DNA from: Mytilus trossulus
Lineage: Eukaryota > Mollusca > Bivalvia > Mytilida > Mytilidae
DNA: 64,000 nucleotides
Reading direction: 5' to 3'
Assembly (NCBI RefSeq): GCF_036588685.1
Contig: NC_086374.1
Span: 36,076,886 to 36,140,885, forward strand
Below, one piece after another: positions 10,762 through 41,353 of this stretch. Under the pieces are notes generated by a model that made no database searches, had not been told where the DNA came from, and saw nothing but the letters and a program-made list of their open reading frames with translations. The translations under genes were made by a program, and so were the position numbers. The stretch's first letter is position 1. Every line of letters starts with the position of its first letter.

Positions 10762-13230
10762 TCATTTATTTGTGTTCATTTCATGAGCTTCAAAGTTGTT
10801 CTCAATTCTAGTTCTGTCCTCTGGGCTTATTTTCCAAAAGCGTTTACTCTTGCCGGAAGGCTCTAGATGATCAAGCTTATAGAAGACGTCTGATTTTTTG
10901 CACCATATCGTGTCAGGTGAAGTTGGCCACCTAAACATAGCTTTCGCTCTTTCGAGAAAGGTAACCTGTACATCTTCGTCGTCCATATCTAAAATTTTCC
11001 CAATGTACCACTGACCTTCATAAACACATGCAATAAAGTCATCCACTGACACTTCTACTATTATTATTTCATGAAAATCTTCATTTTGGATCTCATTACT
11101 TTCTTGCAATTCGTTTTGATTGACTGTTTCTTTTGTGTGACTGGTATCATTTGAGTGACCGTCATATGTCTGTCGACTCCATGATTCACAAAATTTCCCC
11201 TTCAAGCATATGCCACAATAGCATGAAGTTTCTCTCGTGCAAAGTTCGGCCGTCTGTAAGTCATAGGCTACAGCATGAAACTTCATTGTTCCTTTAATTG
11301 GCCTCAGCTTTATTTTATTCAGTTGGTCGAGCTTCTTTTTGCATTCTTCTTTTTTTACAAACAAAAATTTTACTTCTTTCATGTTTGAAGCTGTTGACCA
11401 ATCGAAAAATTCTTTTGGATCTTGAATAACAACTGCTCCTCTCTTCACTGCTTCGTCAGCCATTCTTTTAATTGTTCCACCAAGACCGTCGCAAGGTCCC
11501 TTGCCATGCCCAGCCTCAAAATAATTCCAACGGGCCTGAATTCCATAAACTGATGAATGATTTGCTATGAGGTCAAAAATGGTTTTATTGCGGTATTGGC
11601 TTGATGGACTATCCGTCCAGTAGTGAACAAACTCGACATTTGGACAGATTTCCTTCAAGACTGGAACTAAAGAATCAAGAAATGTGCACACTGTACTGGT
11701 ACAATGAGAAAGTTCATCAGAAATTATTGCGATGCTTTTGTGTTCTAATTTTGATTGGCCTCGGAAATATACAACTACTGGGTGTATGGTGACTGGGGTC
11801 TGGTTCCAATAGGCACTCTGTACCTCTGCAAGGGACTTACACGAATAGTTCTCTGCAAAGTCCATTTGGACTAAAACTTCTTTCTCTTTAAGGCTATCTT
11901 TAAGTGTTTTGATTTCTCTATATTGACACCGTACTCTGTCAACGTGACTTGCAAACTGATTCATTTCAACTTTCATCATCTCTATAAATTCATTTTTCTC
12001 TACTGTATTTTCTATAATCTTCATTTTCTTTTTATCTTCCACAACGACTTGTTTCCATACTCGATAAGCAACTCGATTTTCTAGCAGCTGGTCCATAGAA
12101 TGCTCTATTTCAAGACTTTGACCAATTAAGTGTTCTGGATTTTCTCTTACGAAAATGTTGTATTTCTTAAGTGTCTGACACTTGAGGGCCATATTCTGAT
12201 GTTTAATACATAGACAGGATGTTCGGGATATGAACTTTGCTGTTAAGATATGGCGTGGACGTAAACGACAAAAGGTTGCCAACGAAATTTTCACTTGAGG
12301 GTTTTCTGCAGAAAATTTCTTATGTAGATCAGCAAGATAATTTGTTAGAATAATTGTTTGCTTCTTTTCTCCTTTCGAAATCTTAATTGCATCCCCTTTT
12401 CCTGGTTGCATGCGACTATTATCTTCTCTACTCATGAAATCTTCGACATCTAGAGCAAGCTGTTTGACTGCACAAATACGTCTGTCTGGTCTAACCCGCT
12501 TTGTGGAAACTTTTGTCAAAGTCTTTCTACATATACCAGTTCCTTTACTTATAGCAAGATTGAGTCTGTATTTCTTTGACAACTTTCCAGAAACTAGTCT
12601 AGCTATGGACTGTCTCTCATACATGGACGAAGTTGACGCTCTTGCTTCTGAAATTTCGTGCAACACCACATTCTTCAACATTAACTTTCGCTTTACCCTC
12701 TCCCTTCTTTTGGGTGTCAAATTTAATTCTCTCAGTTCTAATTCAGTTTTGCTGTTAGGTGTACAAGGTTCCGATGGCCTTCTAGTTCCGGTATTAATCT
12801 TAGTGCTGAGCCTTTTCAGTTGTCTGGACTTTGCTTTTAATTTTTTCAGAAGCTTTTCCTTTTCTACTTTCAAACGCTTCATTGCACCATGGGCTCTAGC
12901 TAAAGCTCTTGTATTTTTCTTTTTTCCTCCTTTCCTCCTTCCAACAAGTGGCAACTTTACCACCAATGGACTACCTATACTTTCATAACCACTGCTTTCT
13001 GTAACAGATTCATTCAAAACCAACGCTGCTGCATTTCTTTTGCGTCTATGTGTTTGGTTGTGGACCTTTGCTCTTGCGTTTCTTTTTTTTCTTTCCTTAG
13101 TTGGCAATTCAGCTGCTGGAACATAGTATTTAATCACCCTGGCTGATTCTTTCTTTAAATAATTCTTTCCATCTTTCAATTTCTTTCTTTCTCTGTACTC
13201 TTTTTGGATTTGACTTCGTGACTTGGCCAT
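10762..13230 (-). CDS. Putative DDE-type transposase (822 residues), Sola-like
   Basis: The start is taken at MAKSRSQIQKEYRERKK. The frame is open 11 codons further, but CCTTTTTCAG|G directly precedes this ATG, so the upstream codons are probably intronic. A good donor (AAG|GTAACT, minus strand, near 13967) suggests a ~730-base 5' UTR intron. Residues 1-180 are very basic. The centre has VQMDFAENYSCK (about 460) and TDSPSSQYRNK (about 540), each with a candidate catalytic Asp, then EAGHGKGPCDGLGGTIKR. A Cys cluster follows (TSCYCGICLKGKFC). The C-terminus (VDDFIACVYEGQWYIGKI, later FRWPTSPDTIW) looks like a small SH3/Tudor-type barrel. Many metazoan uncharacterised proteins share this layout. 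The third acidic residue is not identified. An AATAAA overlaps the last codons and stop. Confidence 0.75.
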   Translation of the reverse strand: MAKSRSQIQKEYRERKKLKDGKNYLKKESARVIKYYVPAAELPTKERKKRNARAKVHNQTHRRKRNAAALVLNESVTESSGYESIGSPLVVKLPLVGRRKGGKKKNTRALARAHGAMKRLKVEKEKLLKKLKAKSRQLKRLSTKINTGTRRPSEPCTPNSKTELELRELNLTPKRRERVKRKLMLKNVVLHEISEARASTSSMYERQSIARLVSGKLSKKYRLNLAISKGTGICRKTLTKVSTKRVRPDRRICAVKQLALDVEDFMSREDNSRMQPGKGDAIKISKGEKKQTIILTNYLADLHKKFSAENPQVKISLATFCRLRPRHILTAKFISRTSCLCIKHQNMALKCQTLKKYNIFVRENPEHLIGQSLEIEHSMDQLLENRVAYRVWKQVVVEDKKKMKIIENTVEKNEFIEMMKVEMNQFASHVDRVRCQYREIKTLKDSLKEKEVLVQMDFAENYSCKSLAEVQSAYWNQTPVTIHPVVVYFRGQSKLEHKSIAIISDELSHCTSTVCTFLDSLVPVLKEICPNVEFVHYWTDSPSSQYRNKTIFDLIANHSSVYGIQARWNYFEAGHGKGPCDGLGGTIKRMADEAVKRGAVVIQDPKEFFDWSTASNMKEVKFLFVKKEECKKKLDQLNKIKLRPIKGTMKFHAVAYDLQTAELCTRETSCYCGICLKGKFCESWSRQTYDGHSNDTSHTKETVNQNELQESNEIQNEDFHEIIIVEVSVDDFIACVYEGQWYIGKILDMDDEDVQVTFLERAKAMFRWPTSPDTIWCKKSDVFYKLDHLEPSGKSKRFWKISPEDRTRIENNFEAHEMNTNK

Positions 13231-13263
13231 GTATACCTGAAAAAGGAGTACATGTTGCATCAA

Positions 13264-14890
13264 ATTGAACTATAATGTTCGAGTTTTATGTTAATTTAGT
13301 GAAATCGAAATATGAACAATATTAGCAAACACTTTGTTTTGAACAAAGATATGAATAATAAGAAGGTCTAGTTAGGTAAACATAATGTATGTTATAATTA
13401 TGTAATCAAAATTTTACCTTTAAGCAATAATAAAATTTTGATATTTACGTTACAAATAGACCCAAAAGCAGATTAGGTGTAGTAATTGGTAAACTTGTAT
13501 GTAATGTTTTTTGTTCATTTTTTTATCTTGATATAGCATATTATAAATGTTGAGATGCATTTTTAGCACGTTTTATTGATTTGACTGCTTAACTAATGGT
13601 GAAATTCCACGACAATTCTAGCATTACTACGCATCTTTTTAATGAAGCTACAGTAGAAAAACATTCATTTCTATTAAGTTTAACTACTGAAACTAGCATC
13701 ATATATCTATAAACCAACTTTAAAATCACAAAGACAACTTGTTTTTTATTGTATTCACTTTATAATTCAGTTATAATTTGTAAAATATTTACGTTACCCA
13801 ATCGTAACGTAAATACTTTCCTCATTCAATTAACTTGTGTAAATGATCAGTACAAAAAGTGTATTTGAAAATGACAAGAACTAAGCATGGAACACAATTA
13901 AACTTCTACTTCATCAGTTTATATCAAAACGTAAGAAAAAATAAATATCAAACATTGTCATAGTTACCTTGCTCTTCTATTTGCTTTTATCTCTCTACTG
14001 TCATGTATGGATATGTAACGCCATAAAATCTTGTAAACAACGTGTTAAACAATGACGTCATAGACGCTGTTTTTGAAAAGTGCTAAAATGATGATCAGTA
14101 CCTGGGTCCGTTCCAAAGGTATATTTTGTATCGTAAATATCGGTAACGTAAATATTTTTGGCTGGATAGTCATTCGTTGTTAATACTTACTGTTTATGTA
14201 GAAGACAGTACAGATGTAAAAATTGTACATATACTTCCACCTTTCTAATAACTAAGAGCTGTTGACATTTGGGATGTGTGTTATTATTGTGTGGTGCAAC
14301 ACGTAAATATCTCCTGTTTTTATAACCATGATCCTTGGTATGGAAAAAAATGCAAAATCAAAGTGAACTGAACAATTTTGTTATATTTGATATTTGTCAG
14401 CTTAAACAATATGTCTAAGGAATAAAACAAATAAGTTTTGTTTACTATAACTACATTTAATGCAGTGCTAACTTCGTTTAAGAAACACAATATTCAAATA
14501 GTTTGGTCTTGGTGACACATGAAATTTAGAGTTCGTGTCAATCTAATTTTTAAAATGTGTTATATGTATGCATTATACAAGTATCAGTTGAAAAGTATGA
14601 TCATTCTTCAAATAACTGCAGAGTTTTTTGTGCACAAATAACTCAAATAACACGAGACTGAGATTTTAATAATTTGATACCTTGCCGTGGACAGTAACGT
14701 AAATACTGTTTTTGACGTTCATAAAGCTGAATTTTGTTTAAATTGTGAGAGTTACATGTGGAAAACAATTATTTCTATCTCCGCACCGGTATTCCCTATC
14801 CGACTATATATAGAAATGTACAAATCTCTGGTTGAATATGTCTTTTACACTGCGGTACATAGAATTGCGACCCTAAATTGAGAATGAGTG
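13264..14890. other. Non-coding right arm of the 5.1-kb transposon
   Basis: This is upstream of the transposase ORF. It contains no ORF but has six of the GTAACGTAAATAY-type motifs: at about 13440, 13784, 13804, 14142, 14300 and 14693. It should hold the transposase promoter and the 5' UTR intron donor near 13967. No TATA box was identified with confidence. Confidence 0.55.
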
Positions 14891-15113
14891 ATATATGTGT
14901 CCCCCATTGACAAAAAATCAGGAAATTTCAAACACCCTTCAAACTAACTTTTCAGATGATTATATTCAAACAAACACGTTTTCAAACTTAAGAATATTTT
15001 GCATTTGAAGTTATCTTCATGTAGAAATATCAGTATACTTCAAAAACATTTAGACCTGAACAGAAACTGTAAAAAACATGAAAAGATGTGGCGAAAATGA
15101 GTACCCCACTCTA

Positions 15114-15290
15114 CATCTGGTCTAAATCGACTTGTGACTTATTTGAGTTTTCAATGTCTAAAATAAGTTTGTTTAAGTCACAAATAGATTCCGAATTTAA
15201 AAGAAAGTCCTGAGGTATGTTTTGTGTGTCGTACCTCGTCTTAACAGATTGTTTGGTATTTTCACGTGTTTTTTCTATGGTATATCATAT
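15114..15290 (-). pseudogene. LINE remnant, upstream piece
   Basis: On the minus strand it reads NTKQSVKTRYDTQNIPQDF and then SESICDLNKLILDIENS up to DLDQM at the transposon border. This is the region just after the endonuclease of a non-LTR element. The frame is restored when it is joined to the inverted slice at 9792. Upstream, towards 15580, only the right arm of the outer transposon is recognisable. Confidence 0.7.
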
Positions 15291-15689
15291 CTCCTTGACT
15301 TATTAGTTTTGACATGCGAGTTTTTATCATTGTTTTTGTATCATTTTTACTTGTAGGACCAGTTTTGTGGTGTGATCCCAATGAAACAGATTTCCACAAG
15401 AGACCAAAGGACATCAATCATGAAAAGTTAACAACCATAATTTTCGTCTATGTTTATTTTTGTTTTAAAAAGATATTAGCGGAATTTTCATAGGCTCATT
15501 AAGATTAATACATTTTTCGTTCAGGTCCGAGTTTTGCCATCCCAACGACATTTTTCATATATTTTTTTATATTATCATTAATAAAATTCCAACTTGAAGA
15601 AATTCCATCCAATAATAAAAAAAAGTTATTGCAATTTAAATATTTTTAGTCGTATATTTTCAGGTTTTTTCAGGTCTTTAGTGTAACCC

Positions 15690-15750
15690 CGGTTTTAGGG
15701 CGAGTTTATGGTAGGCAAGCTCCTCCCAAATGATGCCGAATGCCAAGAAG
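15690..15750 (+). promoter_or_regulatory. ADSL: Residual ADSL 5' leader
   Basis: Only about 60 bases separate the outer transposon from the start codon. They contain two in-frame ATGs (15730, 15733) and no recognisable core promoter. Transcription must therefore start inside the transposon pile, upstream of it with the pile spliced out as a 5' UTR intron, or within these few bases. Confidence 0.5.
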
Positions 15751-37247
<21,497 letters not shown>

Positions 37248-37720
37248 TCAAGGAAAGACCATTGAAAAATCAAAAATGCCTTTCCTCCTTTCACTTAATA
37301 TAAATATTCCCAGGGCCAGAGGAAGTATAGAAGAGAAAACATACCATTGGATTCTGTCTTTGCTTTGTTTGTATGGCTAAAAATCCTCAATCTGAATTGT
37401 AGTTATCATCTATAGTAAATTAAGACCATAAAGCTACTGTTAGATTAGTTTTGATGAAGAAGTTGGCCTATAAAATGAATATAAAATTGGATGTCTGAAA
37501 ATCACCTTTTTCAGTATCTGGATAAAGTCTTAGAAGCCATAACCTGGACTGATACAGAATGCTTGGACTATTGAAGGCTCCCAACTGAAGGACAATGGGA
37601 AATTTCAGTACATATACCTCTTTGCCGATATAATTGGCTTCTGCTTGCTTATTTTTGCAAATAATTTGCTGATATATTTATGATTAATCTTGAATAAACA
37701 TATTTTCTTGCTAGTCATTG
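37248..37720 (+). other. ADSL: ADSL 3' UTR with polyadenylation signal
   Basis: AATAAA at 37693-37698 is the first well-placed signal after the stop, giving a 3' UTR of about 460 bases. The exact cleavage site cannot be read from sequence. Confidence 0.6.
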
Positions 37721-37756
37721 GTTTTGTGTTCAATGATGGGATATGAGATGTTATTT

Positions 37757-38040
37757 TTAGCTCACCTGGTCCAATGGCCAATGTGAGCTGTTACCTTCAC
37801 TTGATGTCCGTCATGTTCACAAGTGACTGTTATCCTTGTAAATAAAAAAATCCTGAAATTTCAAGACCAATATCAATCAACCCAGATTTACTTCACATTT
37901 TTCTCTTGATCTATTTTTCAAGGATTTCTGAAATTGAGGTTCAGGGTTTATATCAAATTCATCACTCAACAACTTCTTGGTTACCTTCAAGTCTTTGGGC
38001 GGGTGTATCATCAGTGAGCATTAGCTCACAGTTTCACCTG
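37757..38040 (+). repeat. Repeat B, truncated copy
   Basis: It opens TAGCTCACCTGGTCCAATGG and CACTTGATGTCCGTCATG, then diverges. It begins just after the ADSL polyadenylation region. Confidence 0.65.
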
Positions 38041-38445
38041 TTTATTCCTCATATCAACCAACATGCTTCAGGTTAAATTTCTTGGTCAAGTTAGTTTTTG
38101 ATGAAGTTAAAGTTCAATCAACTTAAAACTTAGTACACATATTCCCAATGATATGATCTTTCTAATTTAGCATTAAATTAAAAGTTTTTATCCCAATTTT
38201 ACAGTCCACTGAACATAGAAAATGATAGTGTGATAGGGGCATCCATATACTATGGACACATTCTTGTTTTTCTATAGATTTATCTATAGATATATCTATA
38301 GATTAAGTAGAAACTGTTCATAGCTAAATTTATCAGCAATACAAAAGCTACAAAAAGCTGATATTAAATAAATCATTTTAATTGAAATTATTACCCTCAA
38401 ATGTGAATGAATATGGTTGACATTTTTTCCAACTTTTTCTAAAAA

Positions 38446-38530
38446 AGAAGATGTGGTATGATTGCCAATGAGACAACTTTCCACAAGAGACCAAAACGAC
38501 ACAGAAATTATCAACTTTTGTATATAACCT
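38446..38530 (+). repeat. Mussel short repeat A, 5' part
   Basis: AAGAAGATGTGGTATGATTG then AATGAGACAACTTTCCACAA. It breaks off after about 85 bases. Confidence 0.75.
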
Positions 38531-38694
38531 CAAGTACTATAACAGATAAGCAAAATTTGTGTGAGTTTAAAAAAAAAAGAAGTTTTTTTCACATGTTGCA
38601 CCGTTTCTCTGAAACTATTAATGATTATTGCATGAAATTAAAACTTCTCACACAAGACAAAGGGCATATCATGTGCTCACTGTGCAGCTGTTTA

Positions 38695-39330
38695 TTTAGC
38701 TAGCCAAACCTCTTACTTGTATGACAATTGCATAAAATTCTGTCTGACGTAATAGATAAACATGTAAAAGATGGGGATACAACAGTCAACATTGTGTTAT
38801 ATATAGTCTTAATCTCTCGAAAAGCAAACAAATATGCCAACAAAGAAAACAAAATGGCATATTGACGAAGCACAAAAGCAAATATTAAAAGGCATTAAAA
38901 TGTCAGTACCTAGATTATATACATAAAGATAATCATGTATTGCATGTGAATTTGATACAGAATAATAATTAGCAAGGTCTCCGTATCGAACTGATTTAGA
39001 AAAAGGACGACGTTCTTTGACATAGCCCCTTTTTGTCAACTTTCTGCTAAAAAGTAAAATCACAAAAAACCTGAAATCAGAGGAAAATTCAAATGGAAAG
39101 TCTCTAAACAAATGGCAAAATCAAAAGCTCAAAGACACCAAACGAATGAATAAGAACTGTCACATTCCTAACTTAGTACAGACATTTTTCTATGTAGAAA
39201 ATGGTGGATTGGTTTTATAGCTAGCTAAACCTCTCACTTGTATCAAAGTCTCATCACATTTCATTATATTGACAATGATATCGATGTGTGAATAAAACAA
39301 ATGATGACATTGTAAAATATTATAAAGTCT
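38695..39330 (+). repeat. Mussel repeat C, two adjacent partial copies
   Basis: AAACCTCTTACTTGTATGAC near 38706 and AAACCTCTCACTTGTATC near 39228 mark two copies. AATGGCAAAATCAAAAGCTC at about 39111 opens the second. Confidence 0.6.
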
Positions 39331-40030
39331 AAATAGCAAGTGTAAGCAGGACACTGAGTTCTGAGATGAACGACCGCTTCTGTCAAATTCGAGGTATAAT
39401 AGTTCTAAAAATGAAGTAGAGGATGCTGTGTCTGTTTTTTGTTTTTTTTAAATTTCAAGTTTTTGAGGATATACTAATGAAACAGAATTATAAAAGTTTG
39501 AGTATGAAACCTCCCTAAAAACGTGAAAAGCTACAGGATATTGTTTACATTTCAGGAAAGTTGACCTTTTAACCAAATATGTCTAAACATATTCAAGATG
39601 TGGTCATGATTAAAATATCTAAGTTATTTTTGTTTTGATCAAAGACCTTTATAACCAACTCTCACCATCCTGCCATTTTATCTCTACCACCGTAATAGAA
39701 GAAGAAAAAACATAGAAGTAAACAAAAGGACCGGGTTCTCCACTACTCTAGGGAAACTTAAATCGATTAAAAGATGTTAAGTGACGGACAATTTTGCAAG
39801 TTTTGACAATGTCGCCATCCGTAAATGTATATAGTGGAGATACAAATACATGAAATATGATGACACAACTTAATTAACCAGTGAATCTGTGGTCTTGTGC
39901 CATGAACACAGCAGTGCTTAATGGCAACATAGACTAGGTCGTTATTAAAGGATTTGTCTGATGCTCTAGTTTTCATTAATTTTATAGTAGTTCACGTTTA
40001 AATAGTTAACACATAATTGTCCTTTTTTTT
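39331..40030. other. Intergenic, 5' side of the LINE
   Basis: About 700 AT-rich bases without a recognisable gene or repeat. The 5' end of the LINE probably lies here or near the poly-T at 40023-40032. Confidence 0.4.
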
Positions 40031-40050
40031 TTAGTTCTAAACAACAGACA

Positions 40051-41353
40051 GTGGGGACCTGTTCTAATATTAAGCTAAAAACTATTCAAAGTGACATCTT
40101 ATGTCCAACATGTAAGAAGGACTGTGGAAATGACTCAAAGGCAGTAGAGTGCGACATATGTAATGTATGTGTCCATTACAGCTGTGAAAAACTTGGTCTA
40201 AGTGACATTCATGTAATTGAAAATGACTTAACAGCAGAGTATATCTGTATAAGCTGCAAACAGTTGAGAGCCTTGCAGGCTGATTGTGTAGTAGGAGGGT
40301 CTATCTCTGATAAAAGTAATGACTCGAGTAAGGGGGAAGAAATGCCAAGATCGTCCCTCTCAAGTGCTGATATTAACCCCATGGCTCGGTTGTTTCTGGT
40401 GTTACTATAATACATAAAGACTGTTTTCTAATAATAATTCCACAAATGATGCGGATATAAATAAGGATAATTCAAGAAGTGATAGCTCCTATAGTTCCGT
40501 ACAAATGGGTTCTAACATTTTAAAAGAAGAAATAATCTCTCTAAAATTAGAAATTACTCATAAAGATAAAGGAATCAAGCAAAAGGACAGTCAAATTTAT
40601 AAGTTACAAACAGAAGTGTCCACTCAGAAAAAAGAGCTTGCTGCAAGTAGAGCGTATGCTATAAAACTGGAAAATGACATTAGGGATTTAGAACACTCTT
40701 TGTTAATTCAAAAACAAAAACAAAGTTCAAGTGTGAATGCGGACTTTAACAGGCAAAGCCCTTGTAGTGATAATAGTAATAAATCCGAATCAGAAAACTT
40801 AAAAAGTTGGTTTCTTGAACAGAGGATGAGGCAAATGGAATTGGAAATTTGTAAACAAGATAATAAAATAAGTAATCTAAGTGATAAACTGTTGGACTTG
40901 AGATTTGACAACAATAATCAATCAACACGGTCCCGACAAAGGCAAAATAGAGGGAGGCAAAATAATGCTAATAAGTACAGTAGAAATGAAAGGTCTCAAT
41001 TTGATAGACATAGCGAAAACCAGCACTGTAAATTTCAGAATGATTTTGCAGATTTTAATGGGGGCATGTCATTTCGGCACGATGAATCCCAACCCAATAG
41101 TCTTCACATTGATACTAGTGGCAGTGAAAATGAGACCAATTCTGTGGTTAATGGTCAAACAAACAATAGTGATAATTTTTTAGGGAATATTCATTCCAGA
41201 GGGAAATCAAAATGTCAAACACAAGCAAGGAAAAGATTTCACGAGAAATCGGAGCAAATATATATACCCCCAAGAAAGCAAATGAAACAAGTACCGCCGA
41301 GGTTCCAACGTCTTCAACAGGAAAAGTTGGGTTGCACACAGAGAGACAATTAA
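40051..41353 (+). pseudogene. LINE ORF1, PHD-like finger and coiled coil, frameshifted
   Basis: The first frame (to 40410) has a C4-H-C3 pattern: CPTCKKDC, ECDICNVCVHYSCEKLG and YICISCKQ, as in a PHD finger. No ATG precedes it in frame, so the N-terminus is missing or starts elsewhere. The frame stops at 40408 and a new one runs from about 40420, with ATG at 40505, to 41353. This second part is a long charged coiled coil (KEEIISLKLEITHKDKGIK and so on), then a basic Arg/Asn-rich tail. The product would be the RNA-binding, chaperone-like ORF1 protein. It is broken by at least one frameshift, unless it is two separate ORFs. Confidence 0.65.

Larger units (their letters stand above)
9999..15113 (-). 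mobile_element. Apparently autonomous 5.1-kb DNA transposon, Sola-like (tentative)
   Basis: The left end AGAGTGGGGCGCCCATATTC and the right end (complement AGAGTGGGGTACTCATTTTC) are inverted. The outer flank at 15114 is ACAT, matching ACAT before the companion element at 9181. A single long ORF for a putative DDE-type transposase lies on the minus strand at 10762-13230. At least eight copies of GTAACGTAAATAY or close variants lie on both sides of it, candidates for transposase binding. Four-base target duplications are typical of the Sola superfamily, but the family needs a profile search. The intact ORF suggests a young insertion. Confidence 0.75.
7453..15689. mobile_element. Outer nested transposon with inverted ends (8.2 kb)
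   Basis: The left end GGGTTACACTAAAGACCTG matches the reverse complement of the right end (GTGTAACCC, ending at 15689). Similarity continues for about 140 bases, including a stretch with TTATTATTGGATGGAATTTC. Further inside, CGTTGGGGTGTCAAAACT (about 7828) pairs with the inverted counterpart near 15530. The flanks CGGTTTAAG and CGGTTTTAG form a likely 9-bp target duplication with one mismatch. No protein of its own is visible. Its interior has been filled by a mussel repeat, a LINE and two further transposons. The superfamily is not assigned; a 9-bp duplication would fit a Mutator-like element. Confidence 0.7.

Noticed and set aside
12410..12988. 192-codon plus-strand ORF
   Set aside because: Antisense shadow of the transposase; no domain.
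38809..39111. 100-codon minus-strand ORF
   Set aside because: It lies in interspersed repeat C; no domain or start context.
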